Counted from the first letter of the stretch, positions 8,138 through 15,808 are shown. The stretch: 18,349 nucleotides of DNA from an uncultured Erysipelotrichaceae bacterium (GCA_934699415.1 CAKUWO010000022.1:1-18349), one strand, 5' to 3'. The notes: generated by a model not told the origin, from the letters alone. Made by a program: numbers and translations.

Positions 8138-8164
8138 AAGCGCAAATGAATATAAATAAATTGG

Positions 8165-8378
8165 CCGTTAACAACATATACCCTGAAACCTATGCAAAAC
8201 TAGAAAGAGGTGGGTGCTTTTATATGAAGTATACATGGGAATACAAATTGAAACGTGTCGAAAACTATAAAGCCAGGATCAAGAATATAAAGCCAACTTG
8301 CACAAAATGCAGTGATTACACATTTAGTTTTCAAATAAATGATTAAGTGAGAACACTTGAAACACATGGTGTTAACGG
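8165..8378. repeat. Inverted 13-bp repeat pair around a decayed stretch
   Basis: CCGTTAACAACAT at 8165-8177 and ATGGTGTTAACGG at 8366-8378 are inverted copies matching at 12 of 13 positions, each centred on GTTAAC. They enclose the IS3 OrfA-like fragment. They could be operator sites, element ends or coincidence; with arms this short, chance is not excluded. Confidence 0.3.
8224..8346 (+). pseudogene. Possible IS3-type OrfA N-terminal fragment
   Basis: Forty residues from an ATG at 8224 (AGAGGTGGG upstream could act as a ribosome site) begin MKYTWEYKLKRVENYK, which resembles the first helix of the helix-turn-helix OrfA of some IS3-family transposases. The frame stops at TAA 8344-8346 without the rest of the domain. 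The last residues, YTFSFQIND, look instead like the first strand of a ribbon-helix-helix protein. The stretch may therefore join two broken genes. An in-frame ATG at 8146 would add 26 residues with no recognisable content. A true small gene is not excluded. Confidence 0.35.
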
Positions 8379-8481
8379 ACACCGCAAAACAAAAGTTGTG
8401 GAACTTGCTCTTGAAAAGTATTTAGAAGAAATGGAAATCAATAACCCTTTGTTCAAAGAAAACAAAGAAAGGAATTCTTAA
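8347..8481 (+). pseudogene. Ribbon-helix-helix-like C-terminal fragment
   Basis: A 44-codon frame begins at GTG directly after an in-frame TAA and ends 2 nt before the next gene's ATG. THGVNGHRKTKVVELALEKYLEEME looks like helix A's end, the turn and helix B of a ribbon-helix-helix DNA-binding protein, a fold common in antitoxins and plasmid or phage regulators. The matching first strand (FSFQIND) lies in the same frame just upstream of the TAA, so I infer one small regulator interrupted by a stop codon. No ribosome site precedes the GTG. If translated through or re-initiated, it would be coupled to the GIY-YIG gene. Confidence 0.42.
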
Positions 8482-8483
8482 CA

Positions 8484-9104
8484 ATGCCTTATATTTGCAT
8501 CATGACCAACCCAGCATATGAAGGATATGTAAAAATAGGCGCAACCGATAAAGAAGCAGAAAAAAGACGTATCGAACTATCTACTCCTCCCGGTGTTATG
8601 TTTCCTTTTGAAACATATGCTTATTATGAAACACCAAATAGTTTAGAAGACAAAACTTTGCATAAGATTATTGATCGTATTAACCCTGAATTAAGGGTAA
8701 ACAAAAGACGTGAATTCTATAAAATGACAGCTTCAGATGCTTATGAACTTCTTGAAGGCATAGCTGAGATAACAGGCACTAAAGATAGCCTCATAATGGT
8801 AAGCGACAAAAATGTTGAGCCATTACCAGTCAAAAAGAAAAAGCCACCTTTTTCTTTTAAATCAGCTCATATCCCTAGCGGTAGTACTATAAGTTATACA
8901 GAGGATGAAGATATTAAAGCTACTGTTATTGGCGATCAGAAAAAGAATGTAAGATATGATGGCAAAAGCTATTCTTTATCAGAATTGGCACAACTATTGC
9001 TCGGATATAATCATCCAGTACAAGGAACTTTATATTTTAAATATCAGGATGAAACATTAAACGATCGTCGTTATTGTTTAGAAAAAGAAGGAAAATATCA
9101 TTAA
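8484..9104 (+). CDS. GIY-YIG (T5orf172-like) protein with RAMA-like C-terminus
   Basis: A 206-residue two-domain protein. Residues 1-95 resemble the T5orf172/MUG113 branch of GIY-YIG nucleases: YICIMTNPAYEGYVKIGATDK gives the two strands with K-I-G-x-T, the Arg pair 28-29 and LSTPPG follow, and His60 and Glu77 (in RREFYKM) fit the metal-binding end. After a lysine-rich linker (117-120), residues 128-196 look like a RAMA-type domain seen at the ends of restriction or methylase-associated proteins: IPSGSTISY, ATVIGD, VRYDGKSYSLSELAQLLLG and GTLYFKYQDETLNDRR. This pairs a DNA-cutting fold with a probable DNA-recognition module. The ribosome site is weak (AAAGGA, 10 nt away), and it follows the ribbon-helix-helix fragment by 2 nt. 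Target and activity are unknown; it could be defence, phage-derived or selfish. Confidence 0.72.
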   Translation: MPYICIMTNPAYEGYVKIGATDKEAEKRRIELSTPPGVMFPFETYAYYETPNSLEDKTLHKIIDRINPELRVNKRREFYKMTASDAYELLEGIAEITGTKDSLIMVSDKNVEPLPVKKKKPPFSFKSAHIPSGSTISYTEDEDIKATVIGDQKKNVRYDGKSYSLSELAQLLLGYNHPVQGTLYFKYQDETLNDRRYCLEKEGKYH

Positions 9105-9124
9105 AAGACCCTTTCGGGTCTTTT
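9103..9124 (+). terminator. Intrinsic terminator of the GIY-YIG gene
   Basis: A 9-bp perfect stem (AAAAGACCC / GGGTCTTTT) with loop TTTC ends in a T run. It overlaps the stop codon and closes the accessory + strand unit. Because the stem starts with A's, it may also act weakly on the - strand. Confidence 0.88.
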
Positions 9125-9130
9125 TGATTA

Positions 9131-9178
9131 AAAATAAAAGGGCAGCCATATATTGCTAATAGAAAGGGGAGGCTACCC
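9131..9178 (-). terminator. Large-loop terminator of the envelope operon
   Basis: Read on the - strand, GGGTAGCC (9178-9171) pairs with GGCTGCCC (9147-9140) over 8 bp with one G-U wobble, across a 23-nt loop, and is followed by TTTTATTTT. The same bases on the + strand would have a C-A mismatch, which argues for - strand function. It lies 73 nt past the stop of the 242-aa gene and faces the terminator at 9103-9124. Confidence 0.58.
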
Positions 9179-9250
9179 AGCGAATCACACCTATATATTA
9201 ACAGTAGGCAATACCCTTAAAGGGACAATTTAGCTTGTTTTTGTTGAATA

Positions 9251-9979
9251 TCAATAGAAATTGCACTCTTTTACTGCAAAATCAGCCTTTATATCAGCTG
9301 CAATAAGCATAATTTGACCAATTTCTACTTTTTCATCATAACTACTATTTAAGACTAAAGGTAAAGTTCCTAGTCCTGTTCTAACAGTTAAATAAGTAAC
9401 TTTTAATTCTTCTTCACCGATTTTAAAACAAGCACTATCTTTAGTTCTTACTTTACCAATTAATAAAGAATATGCTTCTTTTCCGCCATTGAATAAAGAT
9501 CCTGAGCATATAAAATCTGATGATAAACCATGTTCCTTAAAACCTTGTCGCTCATTTAATTCTTCTAAACTGTCGTAGAAAACAACATTAAATGGGAATA
9601 AAGACAAAGAACAATCATAATCTTGATTTACATTAATAGCTTCATATATCTCTTTATTAACCGTTTCTACTTCAAAATGTTTATCTTCATAACTTACTTC
9701 ATAACAATCATCATTAATCTTTTTTCTAAAAGTTAATTTAATGTCATTAGAAGGTAATGTCGCATCACAATCAAGTAAATGCAAATCACCATTTTCGTCT
9801 TTTTCTAAGTAATAACTTAGTCTTAATTTCTTGTTATGATCCTTAAAAAGATAACTCATAAGTAAGCCATCTTTATTACCACATGCTAATAAAGCATCTG
9901 GTTTATTAGTTATATGGCTTATCAAAGCATTCATTAACTTGGGATCTTCATCAATAATTTCATTTAATCTAAGTGGCAT
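9251..9979 (-). CDS. Unrecognised 242-aa protein of the envelope operon
   Basis: A 242-residue protein I do not recognise. It has no signal peptide, membrane segment or catalytic motif that I can identify. It is acidic, begins MPLRLNEIIDEDPKLMNALISHIT and contains many short strand-like stretches (for example KKLRLSYYLEKDENGDLHLLD and CDCSLSLF-type segments), suggesting a beta-rich cytoplasmic protein. AGGAGC lies 4 nt before the ATG. The start is 8 nt after the stop of the LtaS-like gene, so it is almost certainly co-transcribed with that gene and the glycosyltransferase. A role in the same envelope pathway is inferred only from that linkage. It ends with TGA and is followed by a terminator. 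Confidence 0.75.
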   Translation of the reverse strand: MPLRLNEIIDEDPKLMNALISHITNKPDALLACGNKDGLLMSYLFKDHNKKLRLSYYLEKDENGDLHLLDCDATLPSNDIKLTFRKKINDDCYEVSYEDKHFEVETVNKEIYEAINVNQDYDCSLSLFPFNVVFYDSLEELNERQGFKEHGLSSDFICSGSLFNGGKEAYSLLIGKVRTKDSACFKIGEEELKVTYLTVRTGLGTLPLVLNSSYDEKVEIGQIMLIAADIKADFAVKECNFY

Positions 9980-9987
9980 AATTGCTC

Positions 9988-11841
9988 CTATTTACCATAA
10001 TAATCAGTTAATAGAATTTTTTGACCATCGGTAAAGATTTTATTAATCTTAGCGCACATTTCTTGGTATTCATCATTATGGTCTTTCTTATCAAAAGAAA
10101 TAACTTCATCTTTAGTTGCATCACCATAATAGTATTCAGTTAATACCGAATGATCTGCAAAGACAACATATGGTGTTGCATCACTAAAGACATTATTACC
10201 AACGGTATAATATTTACTTACATCAATATTAAATAAAGCAGCTACAGTAGGGTATAGGTCAAATGTTGAAGCTAATTTATCAATCTTATAGCCTTTGGTT
10301 TGACTATTATAAATCATCATTGGTACTTTAATCATTTCATAATTTATATCAGTGCCAATAATATTATTAATAGCTTCTTCACCCTTTATACCATAAGGAT
10401 AATGATCAGCATACAACATGATAACTGTATCATCTAAAACACCTTTCGCTTCTAAACCATTAATCAAGGTTTCAATACCACGATCTAATAACATTTGAGC
10501 AGCTAGATAACATTTGGCTTCATCATCATATTTGTCATATCTTGAATCAGCATCAATAATCGCTAACATATCATTTAGTTCGCTTCTATCTCTTTTATAT
10601 GGCATATGACCGGAAACACTAATCACAAAATCATAGAAAGGTTTAGAAAAATCAGTATGTTCTAACACTCCCTTAAATAAATCTTCATCCTTTTGCCAAT
10701 TATAAGTATCACTATATCCTGGCCATCTTTGAAGATTTAATTTATCCATATCATAGAACGTTTCAAAGCCAAATGATTCATGTAAAGCTTCACGATTATA
10801 GAAATTAGAAATATATGAATGATATGAATTAGAGATATAACCTTTATTCTCAAATAAAGAAGCTAAAGCGTTAGGAAAACGATTGAGATAGAAAGTATAA
10901 CTTGTAGTGCCATAATCAACAGATGGTAACATACCAGTTTGTGATATAAATTCTGCATCGCCTGTTGCTACTTCATAAATTGGTGAATGGTAATTGGTAA
11001 AATAAAATGATTCATTACTTAACTTATATAAAGTAGGAGTAAGAATCGGATCTATTGCTTTGGTATCAAATGATTCACATAAAACCATTACTAAATTCTT
11101 GCCTTCATAAATACCATCCATACTAGATGGATAAGTTTTACTATATTCACTTATAAAACTATTAAGTTCTTCTTTATCATCATCACTTAATTCTGCTTTA
11201 GCATTACGTAATGATAATTCACTATCTTTAACAATATAGGACAAAGTACCAAAGCGATCATAATATCTTGTCTTATTTTGCATAACCACAAATAAGTAGA
11301 AATCTTTACGCCAATCTGAATTATCAGCATAATCATCCCAAAGATACTTCTCAAACTTAGAAGTAGATAAAGATAATAAAATAACCATAATAAAACAAAC
11401 ACATATTTGTTTCTTAAAGCTATAATTACTTTCTCTTCTAGGCATTTTAAAGGCTAATATTAAAGGAATTAAGAAGAATAGGAATCTATTATCCCACTTC
11501 TCAAATACCTCTTGGAAAACATTAACCAATTCACCAGCAACCGTTAGTTTTCTAAAAGAAAAAACAGTTGAAAAGAAAGCGTAATGATAACTCTGTGAGA
11601 AGTTATAAAGAGTAATAATCGTAACAAAACTTATTAAAGCTATTCTTCTTCCTTTATCAGGTAATAAAGATACAAAAGCGATAATAGCTAAAAAGTCAAA
11701 GAAGTCTTTAACAAATGCTTGAACTACAAATAAATCTAAATTAAGGAAATAACGGCAGATAATTTCACTTAATATAAATAGTATAAATGCATATAACAGA
11801 TCTAGATTCTGTTTTAAAATATTAAACTTATTTTTCATCAT
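9988..11841 (-). CDS. LtaS-like membrane phosphoglycerol transferase family protein
   Basis: A 617-residue membrane protein with an N-terminal bundle of about five helices (roughly 12-32, 46-60, 67-82, 119-132 and 145-160) and an extracellular sulfatase-fold domain from about 245. Family members transfer phosphoglycerol from phosphatidylglycerol to glycolipids or glycans; LtaS builds lipoteichoic acid. Catalytic features are present: Glu256 (LCESFD), the nucleophile Thr293 in VATGDAEF, His412 (VSGHMPY) and Asp479-His480 (ADHYPYG), which fit the Mn-binding set. Its ATG overlaps the end of the glycosyltransferase gene by 14 nt and has no separate ribosome site, so coupling is likely. It is distant enough from textbook LtaS that the substrate is uncertain: lipoteichoic acid polymerase, primase or a sugar-modifying phosphoglycerol transferase all remain possible. 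Confidence 0.85.
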   Translation of the reverse strand: MMKNKFNILKQNLDLLYAFILFILSEIICRYFLNLDLFVVQAFVKDFFDFLAIIAFVSLLPDKGRRIALISFVTIITLYNFSQSYHYAFFSTVFSFRKLTVAGELVNVFQEVFEKWDNRFLFFLIPLILAFKMPRRESNYSFKKQICVCFIMVILLSLSTSKFEKYLWDDYADNSDWRKDFYLFVVMQNKTRYYDRFGTLSYIVKDSELSLRNAKAELSDDDKEELNSFISEYSKTYPSSMDGIYEGKNLVMVLCESFDTKAIDPILTPTLYKLSNESFYFTNYHSPIYEVATGDAEFISQTGMLPSVDYGTTSYTFYLNRFPNALASLFENKGYISNSYHSYISNFYNREALHESFGFETFYDMDKLNLQRWPGYSDTYNWQKDEDLFKGVLEHTDFSKPFYDFVISVSGHMPYKRDRSELNDMLAIIDADSRYDKYDDEAKCYLAAQMLLDRGIETLINGLEAKGVLDDTVIMLYADHYPYGIKGEEAINNIIGTDINYEMIKVPMMIYNSQTKGYKIDKLASTFDLYPTVAALFNIDVSKYYTVGNNVFSDATPYVVFADHSVLTEYYYGDATKDEVISFDKKDHNDEYQEMCAKINKIFTDGQKILLTDYYGK

Positions 11842-12787
11842 GTTTTAAATATTCATCAATAAAATAACGAGGTCTTTTCTTAGTTTCAATATAAGTCTTA
11901 CCAACATATTGGCCTACAATACCAATCGCAATTAACTGTAAACCACCAATTAACCAAATAGATGCAAATAAAGAAGTCCATCCAACAATCGTATCACCGC
12001 TAAAGTGACGTACAAGAGAATAGATAATAATTGCAAATGAGAAGATAATAGATAAAATGCCAAGGTATAAAATCCAAGTTAAAGGCTTAGAAGAGAATGA
12101 TGTAATGCCATCAAAAGCGAAAGAAAGCATCTTTTTTAAAGGATATTTACTCTCGCCAGCTGTTCTCTCTTTTCTTTCGTAATAAACCATAGCAGTCTTA
12201 AAACCAAGCTCTGGAACAATTCCACGTAAGAAGAGATGGGTTTCACCATATAAAGATAATTCTTCAACACTTCTTTGAGACATTAATCTAAAGTCAGCTG
12301 AGTTATAGACTGTTTTAGCACCCATTTTATGCATAAACCAATAGAATCCTTCAGCAGTAAAACGTTTAAAGAATGTATCAGTTTCTCTTTTACTACGAAC
12401 ACCATAAACAATATCAGCACCATTTTGGTATTCATCAATCATCTTTTCAATAGCTAAGATATCATCTTGTAAATCAGCATCAATAGACACTAAGATATCA
12501 GCATCTTCTTTAGCTTTCATAAGACCACAAAATAAAGCATTCTGATGACCTTTATTACCAGCTAATGAAATAGCTCGAACTAAATCACTTGATTGATATG
12601 CTTCTTTAATTAATTCTAGTGTTCTATCTTTACTGCCATCATTGACATATAAAAGATAACTATCTTTACTAACCTTGTTGCGATTGATAAGATCTGTTAA
12701 TAATTCTAAAAGTTGAGCATGAGAATAAGGAAATACTTCTTCTTCGTTATAACACGGCACAACAATTGCTAATCTATTTTTGCGCAT
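11828..12787 (-). CDS. Polyprenyl-phosphate glycosyltransferase, GtrB/CsbB type
   Basis: A 319-residue GT2 enzyme of the dolichol-phosphate-mannose-synthase-like group, which loads a sugar onto undecaprenyl phosphate on the inner face of the membrane for later transfer outside. LAIVVPCYNEEEVF, VNDGSKDRT and SLAGNKGHQNAL form the donor site, and DADLQD (103-108) is the metal-binding motif; FLRGIVPELGF and GESKYPL are typical of the subgroup. Two membrane helices follow at about 236-259 and 268-294, then a basic tail. GTGAGG lies 8 nt upstream of the ATG. Relatives usually partner a flippase (GtrA) and a GT-C transferase; here the partner genes are an LtaS-like enzyme and an unknown protein, which suggests glycosylation of a teichoic-acid-like polymer. 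That role is inference. Confidence 0.91.
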   Translation of the reverse strand: MRKNRLAIVVPCYNEEEVFPYSHAQLLELLTDLINRNKVSKDSYLLYVNDGSKDRTLELIKEAYQSSDLVRAISLAGNKGHQNALFCGLMKAKEDADILVSIDADLQDDILAIEKMIDEYQNGADIVYGVRSKRETDTFFKRFTAEGFYWFMHKMGAKTVYNSADFRLMSQRSVEELSLYGETHLFLRGIVPELGFKTAMVYYERKERTAGESKYPLKKMLSFAFDGITSFSSKPLTWILYLGILSIIFSFAIIIYSLVRHFSGDTIVGWTSLFASIWLIGGLQLIAIGIVGQYVGKTYIETKKRPRYFIDEYLKHDEK

Positions 12788-12836
12788 AATAAAAACCTCA
12801 CTAATTTATTTTAATGTAAAAGTTCTTTTTAAGCTA

Positions 12837-12858
12837 ATAAAAAGGCCTTTTTAGGCCT
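12837..12858 (-). terminator. Intrinsic terminator after pyrE
   Basis: On the - strand AGGCCT-AAAA-AGGCCT is followed by TTTTATT. The stem begins 2 nt past the pyrE stop and separates the pyrimidine operon from the glycosyltransferase gene, whose ATG is 50 nt further on. Confidence 0.85.
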
Positions 12859-12860
12859 GA

Positions 12861-13490
12861 TTACTTAATCCAGCTTTCATCTTCAGGATTATTTCTGAAA
12901 GAGATAAGCTTTTCTTTTTGTTCAGGAGTGATATATCCTTCTTCTACTGCAACTTCAATTAAAGTATCATAATCGGTTGCTGAGTGATTGATAAGATTAT
13001 GTTCCTTAAGTAAGTTACTTGATTTAGTCATATCATAGGTGAAGATTGAGGCAATACCTAATACTTCAGCTCCAGCCTCTCTTAAAGTAAGAGCGACATC
13101 GATAGCACTTTTAGCAGTTGAGATCAAATCTTCCACAACAACACATTTCATACCTGGATCGAGTTTACCTTCGATACGGTTATTACGGCCATGGTCCTTC
13201 TTAGAAGATCTAACATAACCCATTGGTAAGTTTAAAATATGAGCAACAATTGCCGCATGAGCAATACCAGCGGTTGATGTACCCATAATCATTTCAGCTT
13301 CTGGATATTGTTCACCAATTAATTTAGCTAATGTGAATTCAACATCACTTCTAACTCCAGGATATGAAAGAGTTAAACGGTTATCACAATAGATAGGTGA
13401 TTTAATTCCTGAAGCCCAAATAAATGGTTCTTCTGGTCTTAAAAAGACAGCTTTAATTCTTAATAAATCTTTGGCAATTCTTCTTTTCAT
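12861..13490 (-). CDS. pyrE: Orotate phosphoribosyltransferase
   Basis: PyrE, 209 residues, joins orotate to PRPP to give orotidine 5'-phosphate in pyrimidine synthesis. FIWASGIKSPIYCDNR is the N-terminal substrate block, GTSTAGIAHAA a conserved loop, KKDHGRNNRIEG (97-108) the flexible catalytic loop, and CVVVEDLISTAKSA the PRPP-binding motif with Glu120-Asp121. In the last motif the glycines of the more familiar T-G-G-S are Ala-Lys; E. coli has T-A-G-T there, so variation is tolerated. I start at ATG 13490 because GGAG lies 7 nt upstream; the ATG at 13505 lies inside pyrF and its ribosome site. The gene starts 2 nt after the pyrF stop, is last in the operon and precedes a terminator. Confidence 0.95.
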   Translation of the reverse strand: MKRRIAKDLLRIKAVFLRPEEPFIWASGIKSPIYCDNRLTLSYPGVRSDVEFTLAKLIGEQYPEAEMIMGTSTAGIAHAAIVAHILNLPMGYVRSSKKDHGRNNRIEGKLDPGMKCVVVEDLISTAKSAIDVALTLREAGAEVLGIASIFTYDMTKSSNLLKEHNLINHSATDYDTLIEVAVEEGYITPEQKEKLISFRNNPEDESWIK

Positions 13491-13492
13491 CT

Positions 13493-14188
13493 TTATTCTC
13501 CACAAAATTCTTTCATCGCTTTGCGATAGCTACTAACTGGATCTAATGAGCCAGTGATACTTCTTCCCATAACAATATATGATGAAGTTAATTCTCTTGC
13601 AAGAGATGGGGTAGTAACTCTTTTCTGATCTCCTTTTTCATCTTCTAAGAAACGAATACCAGGAGTAACAGTTAAGAAATCATGGCCACAACGATCTTTT
13701 ACTTTCTTAGACTCCATTGGCGAACATACAACGCCATGTAAACCTGCAAGATAAGCATTATAAGCATATTGGCTTACAGTATCTTCTAAGCTTCCAGTGA
13801 TTAATAATTCATTATTTACTTCTCTCTCTTGAAGGCTTGTAAGAATGGTAACAGCTAATAAATGAGCATTAGAACCTTTTTCATCAAGTGCTCTTTTAGC
13901 AGCCTTCATCATTTCAATGCCACCTGCAGCATGAACATTGACCATATCTACATCAAGATCTGCAATGTTCAACATCGCTTTATAAACTGTATTTGGAATA
14001 TCATGAAGTTTTAAATCCAAGAAGATTTTATGACCACGGGCTTTAATTTCTCTTACTAAAGCTGGTCCTTCTCCATAGAATGCTTCCATTCCTAATTTTA
14101 AATAAGGTTTTTCTTCGGTAAATAAATCAACAAAGTTAAGTAATTTTTCCTTATTAGGGAAATCACAGGCAACGATTACTTCAGACAT
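13493..14188 (-). CDS. pyrF: Orotidine 5'-phosphate decarboxylase
   Basis: PyrF, 231 residues, decarboxylates orotidine 5'-phosphate to UMP. VIVACDF opens the barrel, KLGMEAFYGEGP follows, and FLDLKLHDIPNTV (57-69) carries the catalytic Asp58-x-Lys60-x-x-Asp63 set. VTPGIR and the closing VMGRSITGS contact the phosphate. I start at ATG 14188 because GGAAGGAG lies 5 nt upstream; the longer frame to 14242 adds 18 residues that belong to the pyrD coding region. The true start overlaps the pyrD end by 8 nt, implying coupled translation. Length and motifs are normal for the bacterial short form. Confidence 0.96.
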   Translation of the reverse strand: MSEVIVACDFPNKEKLLNFVDLFTEEKPYLKLGMEAFYGEGPALVREIKARGHKIFLDLKLHDIPNTVYKAMLNIADLDVDMVNVHAAGGIEMMKAAKRALDEKGSNAHLLAVTILTSLQEREVNNELLITGSLEDTVSQYAYNAYLAGLHGVVCSPMESKKVKDRCGHDFLTVTPGIRFLEDEKGDQKRVTTPSLARELTSSYIVMGRSITGSLDPVSSYRKAMKEFCGE

Positions 14189-15092
14189 TATGACTCCTTC
14201 CAATGATATCTTTAAGTGGTCCAAACTTATCTGACCATTCATTTAAATCTTTAATAATTTCAGGTATTACAAGAGGGTTAATAAGCTGGGCAGTGCCAAT
14301 TTCAACAGCTGTTGCCCCAGCATACATCATTTCTAAGACATTTGTAGCATTACTTACACCACCACAGCCAATAATAGGGATATTGACATGAGGATAAATA
14401 CGATAGATAGATTCAAGGACAAGTGGGAAGATACCACTCCCAGATACTCCGCCTTTAACATTCTTAAGGATTGGTTTACCGGTTTTAATATCGATGCGCA
14501 TACCAAGATAGGTATTAAATAATACTAAACCATCGGCACCATTAGCTTCTAAGGCTTGAGCCATTGCAACAATATCTTTACATTGTGGGGTACATTTAAC
14601 ATATACCGGTTTAGTGGTTACTTCTTTAACAGCTTTTAAAACACTAACAGCAGCATCAATATCAGTACCAAAAGCCATACCACCACCATGAACATTAGGA
14701 CATGAGATATTTAATTCAATAAGAGCTACTAAATCATGGTTATTAAGTTTTTGGGCACATTTTTGGTATTGTTCGATAGAAAATCCCGAGACATTGGCAA
14801 TAACTTTACCATGATAAACACTTCTTAAATCTTCAAGAAGTTTATCACATACCACATCAACACCAGGATTTTCTAAACCTACACTATTAATCATACCACC
14901 AACGCATTCAGCAATACGTGGCAAGGGGTTACCGTCTCTAGGATCTAATGTTGTTCCTTTGATTGAGAAGGAGCCTAAGATATTAGGATCATAGAAATCA
15001 AGATAATCTAAACCATAACCGAAAGTACCAGAAGCAGGGATAAGGGGATTTTTAATTTCAAAACCAGAAAGATTTACATCAAGCTGTCCCAT
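14181..15092 (-). CDS. pyrD: Dihydroorotate dehydrogenase, class 1B catalytic subunit
   Basis: PyrDB, 303 residues, is the FMN subunit that oxidises dihydroorotate to orotate, working as a heterotetramer with PyrK and passing electrons to NAD. NPLIPASGTFGYG, the block ending SIKGTT, GGMINSVGLENPG and ELNISCPNVHGGGMAFG are family signatures; Cys131 in the last is the class 1 catalytic base. VLFNTYLGMRIDIKTGKP and GCGGVSNATNVLEMMYAGA complete the FMN site. VKCTPQCKDI replaces the commoner VKLSPN, a small oddity. AAGGAGG precedes the ATG, which lies 19 nt inside the end of pyrK. The adjacent pyrK and absence of a membrane-anchor domain place it in class 1B and not class 2. Confidence 0.96.
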   Translation of the reverse strand: MGQLDVNLSGFEIKNPLIPASGTFGYGLDYLDFYDPNILGSFSIKGTTLDPRDGNPLPRIAECVGGMINSVGLENPGVDVVCDKLLEDLRSVYHGKVIANVSGFSIEQYQKCAQKLNNHDLVALIELNISCPNVHGGGMAFGTDIDAAVSVLKAVKEVTTKPVYVKCTPQCKDIVAMAQALEANGADGLVLFNTYLGMRIDIKTGKPILKNVKGGVSGSGIFPLVLESIYRIYPHVNIPIIGCGGVSNATNVLEMMYAGATAVEIGTAQLINPLVIPEIIKDLNEWSDKFGPLKDIIGRSHNV

Positions 15093-15808
15093 ATGATTTC
15101 CTCCTTCTTAAAGATTGGCCCTTCTTTGCAGATTCTACGATTACCATTAATAGTTTTAAACGAGCATCCCATGCAAGCACCAAAGCCACAACCCATACGT
15201 GCTTCAAGCGAGAAATAACCATCTGCTTTTGTATTTAAAGATACATTCTTCATCATGATAGTTGGACCACAGCAGAAAAACTTAATATTAACTAAATCTT
15301 TTTCTAAGATTTTAGTTACAATATTTTCATTATCTTCATCATAGCTTAAATATAATTCATCACTATATTTTTTAAATTCATCTAAGAGTAAAGCATCTTC
15401 GCGTGTTCTAAAACCTAAAACAGTAATAATTTTTAGGCCTTTTTCATGTGCTTTTTTAGCAGTATAGAGAAGAGGTGCAACACCAACCCCACCACCAATT
15501 AAAAGAATTTCATCTTCAAAATTATCTAAATCAAGACCATTACCAAGAGGTAAAAGAGCTTTAAGTTCACTACCTTCTTTTAATTGCGATAAGTATTTAG
15601 TGCCTTCACCATTGATTCTAATTAATAATGTAATAATATCTTCATCTAAGTCGCATAAAGAAATAGGACGTCTTAGAGAATAATTAGGGATAGCAACATT
15701 TAGAAATTGCCCAGGTTTCATCTGTTTAGCACTACCCTTAAGACGTAATAGAAAGCAGTCGTTACTCTGCTTTCTATTTTCAATTAATTGTAATTTTAAG
15801 TCTTCCAT
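15074..15808 (-). CDS. pyrK: Dihydroorotate dehydrogenase electron-transfer subunit
   Basis: PyrK, 244 residues, carries FAD and a [2Fe-2S] cluster and moves electrons from PyrD to NAD. LRRPISL (45-51) is the FAD-binding Arg-x-x-Ser/Thr motif, LIGGGVGVAPLL (103-114) the NAD-binding turn, FFCCGPTIMM a conserved NAD-side block, and Cys207, Cys212, Cys215 and Cys227 the cluster ligands in GCGFGACMGCSFK and ICKEGP. The ATG shares one base with the symporter stop (TAATG), so the two are translationally coupled, and its own end overlaps pyrD by 19 nt. The complete set of motifs indicates a working NAD-linked enzyme. Confidence 0.95.
   Translation of the reverse strand: MEDLKLQLIENRKQSNDCFLLRLKGSAKQMKPGQFLNVAIPNYSLRRPISLCDLDEDIITLLIRINGEGTKYLSQLKEGSELKALLPLGNGLDLDNFEDEILLIGGGVGVAPLLYTAKKAHEKGLKIITVLGFRTREDALLLDEFKKYSDELYLSYDEDNENIVTKILEKDLVNIKFFCCGPTIMMKNVSLNTKADGYFSLEARMGCGFGACMGCSFKTINGNRRICKEGPIFKKEEIIWDSLM

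Noticed and set aside
7342..8382. Two - strand frames of about 60 codons across the AlbA_2-like gene and the decayed stretch
   Set aside because: Both lack ribosome sites and recognisable content, and the first lies wholly inside a supported gene.
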